A program made the translations under genes and the position numbers. From assembly GCA_000621905.1 (NCBI GenBank), contig JHXB01000001.1:434001-498000 (forward strand): a stretch of 64,000 nt of DNA. Direction: 5' to 3'. Of this stretch, positions 18,082-27,000 are shown piece by piece; positions within the stretch are counted from its first letter, which is position 1; each line of letters begins with the position of its first letter. A model generated the notes under the pieces. It was given only the letters and a program-made list of their open reading frames with translations, did not search any database and was not told the origin of the DNA. This DNA is from Lachnospiraceae bacterium NC2004. Lineage in GTDB: Bacteria > Bacillota > Clostridia > Lachnospirales > Lachnospiraceae.

Positions 18082-21000
18082 ATGCGTTTAATATGCGGTG
18101 GTAGCGGTCTTGGTAAGACGACAGTCGTTTTTAATGAATTAATTAGTGAGTCTGTTAGGCACGAGGATACAAGATATTTTCTTGTCGTGCCTGAACAGGC
18201 TTCTTCGTTTTATGAAAAAGAACTTATTAAGAGGCATCCTAGACATGGTGCGCTTAATATTGAGATTCTTAGCTTTAACAGGTTGGCATATAGGATTGCT
18301 GATGAGTTAAATGCTGATTTAGGAGATGTCCTTGATGATATCGGCAAGGCTATGCTCCTTAGAAAAGTTGTCTACGATAACAAGTCTGAGCTTAAGATTT
18401 ATCACAGAATGAATAACAGAGCCGGTTTTATTGACCAGTTAAAGTCAATTATATCGGAGTTCTATCAATATGAGATTTATGATGGAGATCTTAAAGCAGT
18501 TCTTAATGAAGACATTGATGATTATTTAAAGTATAAGCTTAGCGATCTTATACTTTTATATAATGCGTTTGTTAAAGAGATAGAGGGTAGATTCAGAGTT
18601 ACTGAAAGCTTGCCTGACTATCTTGCGAAGCTTACCCCTGATTCTAAATTGCTTCGTGATTCTATATTCTATTTTGACGGTTTTACCGGTTTTACCCCAA
18701 ATCAATATGTATTTATAAGTGAGCTTATGAAGGTGGTTAAGGACATTACATTTACCGTAACCGTCTCTAATAATGCATTTTCTAAAGAGGGTTCAAGTGA
18801 TATGTTTAGGCTTAGTATCGATATGATCAACAAGCTTAAAACTATCTATCAGTCAGTCTGCCCAGGCAAAGATATCAAGACAATCAATCTTGATTATAAA
18901 GAAGAGTCATATAGACAGTATGGCAAGCCTGATTTACTTGCTTTAGAGACTGCGCTTTTCAGAAGAAGAATGCCTATTCCTTCAGGTATTGATATAGCAA
19001 ATGTTAAAGGTTATGAGGCAGTAAGCACAAGAGCAGAGGTTAATGCCGTTGCAAGAGATATAAGAGATTATATTGATAATCATAACTTAAGATACAGAGA
19101 TATTGCTATTATTAGTCCCGGTTTAGACGAATATAATGGCATTATTAAAGAGACATTTGACGATTATGAGATTCCTTATTTTATCGATAAGAAAGAGGAT
19201 ATTGTTAATAATCCTTTTATTGAAGGACTTAAGGTTTCGATAGATATCGCTCTAAAAGGTCGTAATGGCTTCAATAAAGATTCTGTAGAGAGACTTTTAC
19301 AGACTAAGGTTACTAATCTTACAGATGATGAGGTATATGAGCTTAGAAACTACCTTGCTGAGACTGATTCATTTAGATATAACTATTTCATTAAGGGCTT
19401 TACAAGGGTTCCTAAGTATCTGTGGAACAATGATAAGGATGACAGTAAAAGAGCGTTAAAAGAAGAGAGAAAGAAGATTCTATTAAACAGGGTAAATGAT
19501 ATAAGACTTAAACTTGTCACTCCTTTACTCACTATTATTGATGCGGTTAAGAGTAAGGATAATAAGCTTATCATTGAAGAAATCTATAATTATACGGTTT
19601 CTCTTTCGTATCAGCAGAGATTAGAAGAGTATGCAAAAAAGTATAAAGATAAGGACATTAACCTTTATTCTCTATGGTCAAGGATATATCCTTCTATCAT
19701 TTCACTACTTGATAAACTATATAATCTTGTTAAAGATTATGAGAATATGTCAGGTGATGAGCTTAATGACATAATGTGTGAAGGACTTGACGAGATTGCG
19801 ATTGGTAGCACTCCGTCTACATTTGACCAGGTATTAGTGGGAGACCTTTTTAGGACAAGGGTTGATAACGTTAAAGTTATGTTTATGATTGGACTTAATG
19901 ATAGTGTTCTACCTATGAGCAATTCATCTACCAATCTTTTAAATGATAAGGACAGAAGCGCATTTAAGGCAACTTCTCTTAACCTTGCGCCTGACAGGGT
20001 TGACAAGATTTATCAGGAGAGATTCTATCTTTATCTGATGGCTACTAAACCTAAAGATAAGCTTATATTCAGCTATTCAAGAATGAACTCTGAAGGCTCG
20101 TCTATGGCTCCTTGTTATTTTATCAAGGAGATTAAGAGGGTGTTAAATGATGTCAGGATTGAAGTGGTTGATGCTGAAGTTTATCTGTGCTCCAAGAATA
20201 CCTTATACAGAAGTACGGTTGATAAGCTTGTGTCATATGAAAATGGTGAATCAGGTGTTTCACCTCTTAATACTATGCTTAAATATATCAAAGAATATGA
20301 TGACGTGCTTCTTAAGAGACTTAATGAGGCATACAGTTATAAGAATCACGTTGCACCTATTAGCAACAAGCTTATTGACAGACTGTTCGGCAAAGACTTA
20401 TACCTTTCAGTTTCAAGACTTGAAAAATACGAAGAATGTCCTTTCAGACACTATATTAATTATGGACTTAAGATTTCTGAAAACTATGACTATAGCTTTC
20501 AGAATAATGACTACGGTAATCTGTTTCACAGAATTCTTGAGATATACGGGTCAAGAGTTAGGGATTTAGGTTTATCGTACAGTGAGCTTAGTTATGAACA
20601 GCATATCAAGATATCTGATGAAGCGATTAATCAGGCTTTCTTAGAGCTTGATTATAGTTTTGATGAGAATAAGAGACTGCATTTTTATGAAGATATTATA
20701 AGAGATATTGCTGAGGATAACATTGATGTTGTTGCTTGGCAGAATAAGAGAAGTGCATTTACTCCGATTGGTTTTGAAATGTCATTTAACAAACATGGAG
20801 ATTTAAATTCTCCTGTTATATCGCTTGATGACGGAAGAAATATCACGCTCACCGGCTTTATAGACAGGGTAGATGAATATAATGATGGAGATAAGCGGTA
20901 TCTTAGGGTGATTGATTATAAATCAGGACGTACAACATTTAATATGACAAAGGTTTACTACGGATTACAGCTCCAGCTTCTTACTTACCTTAATGTTCTT

Positions 21001-21522
21001 AAGACTGATGGTTTAGGTGAAGCTAAGGCAGCATATTATTACCACGTAGATAAGCCGATTGTTGATGGAGTTACTGATGATGAGATTAACTACGACACCT
21101 TGTTAAAGAGGCATGATTATTACAAATCATACCTTGATAAGTTTAAACTTGACGGATTTGGTGAAGGTTCTTCGGATGTTTTATCTAAGCTTGAACTTCA
21201 TGAACCTTCCGGTAAGCTTGATACTATAAATGTCACTTACAACAAAGATGGGGCGTTATCTAAGAACTCCTCAGTTTTTAGTGCTGATGATATTGATATT
21301 CTTCTTAAGTATCAGGAACATAAACTTAAGAAGATTGCAAATGATATGTTTAACGGAGATATATCGATATCGCCTTATGTTCTTGATAAGAAGACACCAT
21401 GTGATTATTGCAATTATAAAGATATATGTGGTGTTAAGAAGTCTGATGGCAATGCCTTTAGAAAACTTACCAAGAAAGGAATTGACGATATAAAGGAGGT
21501 GCTTAACGATGAAGAAGTGTAA
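18082..21522 (+). CDS. addB: ATP-dependent helicase/nuclease subunit B
   Basis: This 1146-residue subunit works with AddA to resect double-strand DNA ends for RecA-dependent repair, the Firmicute counterpart of RecBCD. The N-terminus has the Walker A motif GGSGLGKTT. The RecB-type nuclease is near the C-terminus (RVIDYKSGRTTF), and the iron-sulfur cysteines that staple the nuclease are present as YEECPFRHY and CDYCNYKDICG. Length fits AddB. It overlaps addA by 14 bases, so expression is coupled. The unrecognised large protein lies directly upstream. Confidence 0.93.
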   Translation: MRLICGGSGLGKTTVVFNELISESVRHEDTRYFLVVPEQASSFYEKELIKRHPRHGALNIEILSFNRLAYRIADELNADLGDVLDDIGKAMLLRKVVYDNKSELKIYHRMNNRAGFIDQLKSIISEFYQYEIYDGDLKAVLNEDIDDYLKYKLSDLILLYNAFVKEIEGRFRVTESLPDYLAKLTPDSKLLRDSIFYFDGFTGFTPNQYVFISELMKVVKDITFTVTVSNNAFSKEGSSDMFRLSIDMINKLKTIYQSVCPGKDIKTINLDYKEESYRQYGKPDLLALETALFRRRMPIPSGIDIANVKGYEAVSTRAEVNAVARDIRDYIDNHNLRYRDIAIISPGLDEYNGIIKETFDDYEIPYFIDKKEDIVNNPFIEGLKVSIDIALKGRNGFNKDSVERLLQTKVTNLTDDEVYELRNYLAETDSFRYNYFIKGFTRVPKYLWNNDKDDSKRALKEERKKILLNRVNDIRLKLVTPLLTIIDAVKSKDNKLIIEEIYNYTVSLSYQQRLEEYAKKYKDKDINLYSLWSRIYPSIISLLDKLYNLVKDYENMSGDELNDIMCEGLDEIAIGSTPSTFDQVLVGDLFRTRVDNVKVMFMIGLNDSVLPMSNSSTNLLNDKDRSAFKATSLNLAPDRVDKIYQERFYLYLMATKPKDKLIFSYSRMNSEGSSMAPCYFIKEIKRVLNDVRIEVVDAEVYLCSKNTLYRSTVDKLVSYENGESGVSPLNTMLKYIKEYDDVLLKRLNEAYSYKNHVAPISNKLIDRLFGKDLYLSVSRLEKYEECPFRHYINYGLKISENYDYSFQNNDYGNLFHRILEIYGSRVRDLGLSYSELSYEQHIKISDEAINQAFLELDYSFDENKRLHFYEDIIRDIAEDNIDVVAWQNKRSAFTPIGFEMSFNKHGDLNSPVISLDDGRNITLTGFIDRVDEYNDGDKRYLRVIDYKSGRTTFNMTKVYYGLQLQLLTYLNVLKTDGLGEAKAAYYYHVDKPIVDGVTDDEINYDTLLKRHDYYKSYLDKFKLDGFGEGSSDVLSKLELHEPSGKLDTINVTYNKDGALSKNSSVFSADDIDILLKYQEHKLKKIANDMFNGDISISPYVLDKKTPCDYCNYKDICGVKKSDGNAFRKLTKKGIDDIKEVLNDEEV

Positions 21523-24500
21523 CGGATATCGCATTCTTTCTGAAGAAGAGTGGAAAGAATACACCGAGTCTTCTATAAAAGAAGATGTTAAGATTACTGA
21601 TGCACAAAATGCAGTCGTTAAGAAGAGAGACTCTAATATATTGGTCAGTGCTGCCGCAGGTTCAGGTAAGACATGGGTTCTTGTTAAGAGAATTATCGAC
21701 AGACTTATCAGTGAGAGGATTGATATTACCTCGTTTTTGATAGTAACATTTACCAATGCTGCTGCTAATGAAATGAGAACCAGAATTGCCGATGAGATAA
21801 ATGATGAGCTAAAGAAGGCAATCGAAGCCGGTGATGAAGACTTGGTTTCGTTCTTGAGTCGTCAGGCTGCCTTGGTTAATATAGCTGACATTTCTACAAC
21901 GGATGCGTTTTGTAATACTTTAGTTAAAGAACATTTTATGGAGCTTGGTATCGATCCTTCTTACAGAATAGGTGACGATACAGAGATTAACGATCTTTCA
22001 AATGAGGCTATTTCTGAACTTATGTCTAATCATTATGACAGTGATGACGAAGACTTTATTAAGCTTGTTAAGAGTTATAAGAAGGGTAGAACCGATGAGA
22101 ATATCGAGTCGTTGATTAAGGAGATATATGACTATCAGTCCTCTATGCCTGATGCAGATAAGTGGATTGATGACTGTATCAGTATACTTGATAATGACGA
22201 CATGTATTTTGAGATTATTATTGAGCATGCCAAGTATTATATTGAGGCAGCTTATGATTACGCTAAAAAGACTAATGAATTTGTTCTGACTTTAGAAGCT
22301 GCAGACAAGAATTCTGCCGCAATAACTGAAGATATAATTATGCTTGATGACTATAAAAGCATGTTAAACAATGAGAAGGTGTCATATGTTAAAAGATATG
22401 ACAGCATTTTTAGTGCGCTAAAGAATATACCTAAGGCAAAGACTCTTTCGTATAAGCCACTTGATGATAGTGATGCTGATAAGCTAAAGAAAATGAAGAA
22501 GCATTATAGAGATGATTTATTCAAGGGATCATTTGCATCATTATTTAGCAGTAACAGCGAGGAACTTATCTCAGATAAAAATACTATTAAACCTCATGCT
22601 AAGTTATTGTTAGAACTTTCTAAAGAGTTCAGATCAATCTTTGAGGGGAAGAAACTTGATAAACTGACATTTGAATTCTCTGACATAGAGCATATGGCGT
22701 TAAGTATTCTAAAGACTAAGAACGAAGATGGTGAATATGTTAACACTCCTGTTGCGGACGAGTTAAAGAATAACTACAAAGAGATTATGGTTGATGAGTA
22801 TCAGGACAGTAACTTCTTGCAGGAGGAGATTCTTACTTCCTTAGTATCTGACAATATGTTTATGGTTGGAGACAGGAAGCAGAGTATATACAGGTTCCGT
22901 ATGGCAAGACCTGAGTTGTTTAACTACAAGTACAATACTTACGGTCAGGATGACAAGAATACTCTTATTGAACTTGACTGTAACTTTAGAAGTTCATCTA
23001 ATGTTCTTCAATCGATTAACTACATTTTCGATAAGATAATGCACGAGTCTATCGGAGATGTTGAGTATGATGAGGCTGCAAGTCTAAAGCCTGGCGCTTC
23101 ATATCCTGAGGGAGTGTTCTCTCTTGATACACATCCTTGGCTTAAAGATAATGAAGATTGCTTTTACTATGACAATGATTTAGAGATTGCTATATATGAT
23201 AAGGGAGCAGATTTGGCAAATGATGATGAAGCTTTAGATAACGAAGAATATGATAAAGCTGAGCTTGATGCAAGAACTATAGCTCTTAAGATTCACAATA
23301 TGATGGATCCTAAACATCATTACCTTGTAAAAGATAAGAGCGTAAGTCCTTACGAGGCTTCAATGTACAGACCGCTTGAATATAGAGATATAGTGATTAT
23401 ACTTAGATCTGTAAGCGGTGTTGCGGCAAGCTACCAGAATATCCTTCAAGACAGCGGTATTCCTACAGTAGTTCAGAATTCAAAGGGATTCTTTGAGGCG
23501 AGCGAGATAAGCATGTTTTTAAGTCTTCTTGAGACGATTTACAATCCTGCTGATGATATTGTTCTTACTGCGACTATGAGACATTATTTTGGCGGGTTCG
23601 ATATGGAGGAGCTTGGTTATATAAAGGTTATATTTGATCTTGCTCTTAAAGAAGAGATGGTTGAGTATGATTATGACATCGGAAGATATCATTTGTATGA
23701 TAAGCTTAAGTTTATTGCGGATTGTGATATGAGCGATTTAACTGAGCTGATTGACGATTATGATGGACTTGAAGCATTGCACAACAAGATTATATCTTTC
23801 CTTGATAAGATGGATGAATATATATCATTATCAAGAATCATGAGTGTCAGTGAGTTCATAAGACATATATTTAACGATAGCGGATATCTTGATTATTGTC
23901 TCGCGTTAAGTGACGGTATCAAGAGACATGGCAATCTTAATATGCTTCTTACTAAGGCTTCTCAATTTGAGAACAATGGGTATAAAGATTTATACAGCTT
24001 TATTAAGTACATAAAGGCCAACAAAGAATATGAGATTGATTTCGGTGAGGCAAGTGTCCTAAGTGATAGGGATAATGTTGTAAGGATTATGTCTATTCAT
24101 AAGTCTAAAGGTTTGGAGTTCCCGGTTGTATTTGTTGCCGGGATGGACAAACAGATTAATCTTATGGATTTTAATAATGACATGCTGCTCTCGATGGATT
24201 ACGGTTTGGCACTTCCTATGATTGACTATGTTAAGCGAATTAAAAGAAAAACGATTATGAGCGATGTTCTTAAGATAGTCGGCAAGAAGGACACATACGG
24301 CGAGGAACTAAGACTTCTTTATGTTGCAATGACGAGAGCAAAAGACAAATGCATACTGACCGGAGTCACTAAAGATTACGATAAGCTTATTGAAAGTGTA
24401 AGCGAAGATGTCGGTTATGTAGATTTATATAAATCCTTGTCTTACCTTGATTGGGTAATGAAGTCGCTTTATTATAAGATTAATACTAAAGTTCCTGATC

Positions 24501-25396
24501 CATCTTCTTATAAGGATGCTATAATCAAGCTTTATCATTTGACAAATGATGATTTTAAAGAAGAGGTTAAAGCCAATACCGAGAGCAGAGAAGAGATCTT
24601 TAACGAGCTTTTGTCTAAACTTGATGATGTCAGTACTGATGATTTAATAAACCTTGATGAACAGCTTAGGGTAGACTATCCGTATAATGACTCAACCAGG
24701 CTTAAGACTAAGTTTTCTGTAAGTGAGATTAAGCATCATTTTATAGATAAGGTTGATAATGATGAGGAAGAGCCTGTTATGCTTGTTCCAAAAGTGGAAG
24801 AAGATGAGGAAGCAAAAGACATAAACATTATGAAGCCTGAATTCTTAGGTGGTGGAGCAGAAGAGAATATCGGTGCATTTAAAGGAACGGCTATTCATAA
24901 GTTTATGGAGATTTATGACTTCAATAATGGATATAGCGATGAAGAGTATGATAGAACCATTAAATCAATGAAAGATATCGGTATTGAAGATATTGATAAA
25001 TACATGCCTAAGACTAAGCTTTCCAAATTCTTTGCAAATAATCTCGGAAAAGAGATGGCGAACGCTTCAAAATGTGGTAAACTCTATAAGGAGGCACAGT
25101 TTATTGCGGGACTTCCGGCAGTAGATATATATAAGGATTTGGATGTTGATGTAAGTAATATGGATGATGAGCTTGTAATGGTTCAGGGTATCGTCGATGG
25201 ATATTACATCAATGACGATGGTTCGATTACCATAATGGATTACAAGACAGACAATGTTAAAGATTTAGATGCTTTAAAGTCCTTATATAAATCGCAGCTT
25301 GATTATTATGAGAGAGTATTAAGAACTCTTACGAACAGAGAGGTTAAGGCTAAGATACTTTATTCATTTAAGTTTGACGATTGCATTAGTGTGTGA
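21509..25396 (+). CDS. addA: ATP-dependent helicase/nuclease subunit A
   Basis: This 1295-residue UvrD/Rep-type helicase with a C-terminal nuclease is the motor of AddAB. Motif I is SAAAGSGKTWVLVKR. Motif II is VDEYQDSN. LLYVAMTRAKDK is motif VI, and ITIMDYKTDNV is the RecB-family nuclease motif near the end. The ribosome site AAGGAGG lies inside the addB 3' end. The CoA-transferase gene follows after nine bases with its own GAGGTGG site, so it is in the same transcript. Confidence 0.94.
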   Translation: MKKCNGYRILSEEEWKEYTESSIKEDVKITDAQNAVVKKRDSNILVSAAAGSGKTWVLVKRIIDRLISERIDITSFLIVTFTNAAANEMRTRIADEINDELKKAIEAGDEDLVSFLSRQAALVNIADISTTDAFCNTLVKEHFMELGIDPSYRIGDDTEINDLSNEAISELMSNHYDSDDEDFIKLVKSYKKGRTDENIESLIKEIYDYQSSMPDADKWIDDCISILDNDDMYFEIIIEHAKYYIEAAYDYAKKTNEFVLTLEAADKNSAAITEDIIMLDDYKSMLNNEKVSYVKRYDSIFSALKNIPKAKTLSYKPLDDSDADKLKKMKKHYRDDLFKGSFASLFSSNSEELISDKNTIKPHAKLLLELSKEFRSIFEGKKLDKLTFEFSDIEHMALSILKTKNEDGEYVNTPVADELKNNYKEIMVDEYQDSNFLQEEILTSLVSDNMFMVGDRKQSIYRFRMARPELFNYKYNTYGQDDKNTLIELDCNFRSSSNVLQSINYIFDKIMHESIGDVEYDEAASLKPGASYPEGVFSLDTHPWLKDNEDCFYYDNDLEIAIYDKGADLANDDEALDNEEYDKAELDARTIALKIHNMMDPKHHYLVKDKSVSPYEASMYRPLEYRDIVIILRSVSGVAASYQNILQDSGIPTVVQNSKGFFEASEISMFLSLLETIYNPADDIVLTATMRHYFGGFDMEELGYIKVIFDLALKEEMVEYDYDIGRYHLYDKLKFIADCDMSDLTELIDDYDGLEALHNKIISFLDKMDEYISLSRIMSVSEFIRHIFNDSGYLDYCLALSDGIKRHGNLNMLLTKASQFENNGYKDLYSFIKYIKANKEYEIDFGEASVLSDRDNVVRIMSIHKSKGLEFPVVFVAGMDKQINLMDFNNDMLLSMDYGLALPMIDYVKRIKRKTIMSDVLKIVGKKDTYGEELRLLYVAMTRAKDKCILTGVTKDYDKLIESVSEDVGYVDLYKSLSYLDWVMKSLYYKINTKVPDPSSYKDAIIKLYHLTNDDFKEEVKANTESREEIFNELLSKLDDVSTDDLINLDEQLRVDYPYNDSTRLKTKFSVSEIKHHFIDKVDNDEEEPVMLVPKVEEDEEAKDINIMKPEFLGGGAEENIGAFKGTAIHKFMEIYDFNNGYSDEEYDRTIKSMKDIGIEDIDKYMPKTKLSKFFANNLGKEMANASKCGKLYKEAQFIAGLPAVDIYKDLDVDVSNMDDELVMVQGIVDGYYINDDGSITIMDYKTDNVKDLDALKSLYKSQLDYYERVLRTLTNREVKAKILYSFKFDDCISV

Positions 25397-25405
25397 GGTG
25401 GTATC

Positions 25406-26746
25406 ATGGTTGATAATTTTGAGGCTGAGTATAAGAAGAAACTTGTATCTGTGGAGGACGCTGTTTCGGTCGTTAAGAGTGGAGACTGGATTGACTATAC
25501 AAGTTCTCTTGGTAAGCCGGTATTGTTAGATCAGGCACTTGCTAAACGTAAAGATGAACTTCGTGATGTTAAGGTTCGTGGTAATCTGATGGACGGACCT
25601 ATATGTGTTGCTGAGTGTGATGAGAGTAATGAGCATTTTGTTTATCACAGTTGGCATTGTTCCTCGTATGAGAGAAAGCTTTGTGACAAGGGGCTTTGTT
25701 ACTATATACCTATGGTGTTTCACAACAACGCAGCCTACTATGAGTTCTTCTTGAACGTCAACGTTTGCATGGTTAGCGTAGCGCCTATGGACAGGCATGG
25801 ATACTTTAATTTCTCCGTTAATACAGGTGTTGCTGCGCCTATTACAAGGATGGCTGATATTGTAATAGTTGAAGTCAATGAGAACATGCCTAAAGTATAT
25901 GGTGGATATGATGAATGCATTCACATTTCACAGGTTGACTATATTGTTGAGGGCAAGCACGAGCCTTTTAACTACGGTAAGAGGATAGTTCCTACCGATA
26001 TAGACAGAGAGATATCTAAGAAGATTATCCCCTACCTTGTTGATGGTGCTACCTTACAGTTAGGTATCGGTAGTATGCCTAACGCTTTGGGTGAGCTTAT
26101 TGCAGAATCTGATCTTAAAGATCTTGGTATGCATACAGAGCTTTGTTCGGATGCATTTTTAACACTTTATAAGTCCGGTAAGCTTACTAACAGGGTTAAG
26201 AATATAGACAGGGGCAAGGGCGTGTTTGGTTGTGCGATAGGTTCTGAGGACTTGTTTGACTGGCTTAAGGAGAATCACGGCGTTGCTGCTTATCCGCTTG
26301 AATATGTCAACAGACCTAGTATTATTCAACAGATTGATAATATGGTTTCTATTAACTCGTGTCTTGCTGTTGATATATACGGTCAGGTTGCTGCAGAGAG
26401 CGCCGGTGCAAGACAGATTAGCGGTACGGGCGGTCAGCTAGACTTTCTTGTTGGAGCTTCAGCTTCTAAGGGCGGCAAAGCCTTCATTTGCATGAGTTCA
26501 ACATATAAGGATAAGCAAGGCAATCTTCACTCTAGGATTGTACCGCAATTCCATGGAGACATCATAACATCACCAAGAAGTCAGGTATATTTCGTAACCA
26601 CCGAATACGGTATAATTAACCTTGAAGGTCGCTCTACGTGGGAGAGGGCAGAAGACCTTGTATCCATTGCACACCCTGATTTTAGGGATGATTTGATTAA
26701 AGAGGCGCAGAAGCAGAATATATGGAGAAGGTCCAATAAGAGATAG
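25406..26746 (+). CDS. acetyl-CoA hydrolase/transferase family CoA-transferase (butyrate or 4-hydroxybutyrate type)
   Basis: A 446-residue class I-type CoA-transferase that would move CoA between acyl-CoA and acetate or a related acid. The catalytic glutamate is in MHTELCSDA (about residue 245), after the glycine-rich GIGSMPNALGE loop. RQISGTGGQLDF and YGIINLEGRS are further family motifs. Length matches the butyryl-CoA:acetate and 4-hydroxybutyrate CoA-transferases found in butyrate-forming Clostridia. Which acid it prefers cannot be settled by eye. Its place directly after addBA is not functionally obvious. A strong terminator follows. Confidence 0.88.
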   Translation: MVDNFEAEYKKKLVSVEDAVSVVKSGDWIDYTSSLGKPVLLDQALAKRKDELRDVKVRGNLMDGPICVAECDESNEHFVYHSWHCSSYERKLCDKGLCYYIPMVFHNNAAYYEFFLNVNVCMVSVAPMDRHGYFNFSVNTGVAAPITRMADIVIVEVNENMPKVYGGYDECIHISQVDYIVEGKHEPFNYGKRIVPTDIDREISKKIIPYLVDGATLQLGIGSMPNALGELIAESDLKDLGMHTELCSDAFLTLYKSGKLTNRVKNIDRGKGVFGCAIGSEDLFDWLKENHGVAAYPLEYVNRPSIIQQIDNMVSINSCLAVDIYGQVAAESAGARQISGTGGQLDFLVGASASKGGKAFICMSSTYKDKQGNLHSRIVPQFHGDIITSPRSQVYFVTTEYGIINLEGRSTWERAEDLVSIAHPDFRDDLIKEAQKQNIWRRSNKR

Positions 26747-26798
26747 CATTTGTCAAAATAACTAATCTCATGTGGACATATATCACAAAATGAAATTG

Positions 26799-26860
26799 AT
26801 TGGATGGTAGAGTACAGAATCTTTTGTTATTTTTGTATAAACCATCCAATATTTTTTATT
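26799..26860 (+). terminator. terminator after the CoA-transferase
   Basis: Perfect 10-bp arms ATTGGATGGT (26799-26808) and ACCATCCAAT (26841-26850) around a 32-base loop, followed by TTTTTT. The long loop is unusual. Confidence 0.75.
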
Positions 26861-26878
26861 AAAAATTGTCAAAAATTC

Positions 26879-26907
26879 TTGAAACAATGATTTTATTATG
26901 ATAGAAT
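26879..26907 (+). promoter_or_regulatory. promoter of the 694-residue protein gene
   Basis: TTGAAA (26879-26884), exactly 17 bases, TAGAAT (26902-26907). The transcript would start near 26914 and carry an 85-90-base leader. Confidence 0.75.
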
Positions 26908-26951
26908 AATCTACAGGTGTAGTGGGTCATATAATGCATTGACTCTATATC

Positions 26952-26981
26952 TTGATGATTGCGCGTGTTGCGTATCATCAA
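26952..26981 (+). promoter_or_regulatory. leader hairpin before the 694-residue protein gene
   Basis: TTGATGAT (26952-26959) and ATCATCAA (26974-26981) pair perfectly, with GCGC/GCG extending the stem inward. It ends only five bases before AAGGAGG (26987-26993), so it could affect translation or RNA stability. Confidence 0.6.
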
Positions 26982-27000
26982 TATCTAAGGAGGTTTTTAG

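Noticed and set aside
21271-21756. Minus-strand reading frame of 161 codons over addB/addA
   Set aside because: Fully antisense to conserved AddB iron-sulfur and AddA Walker A regions; a shadow frame.
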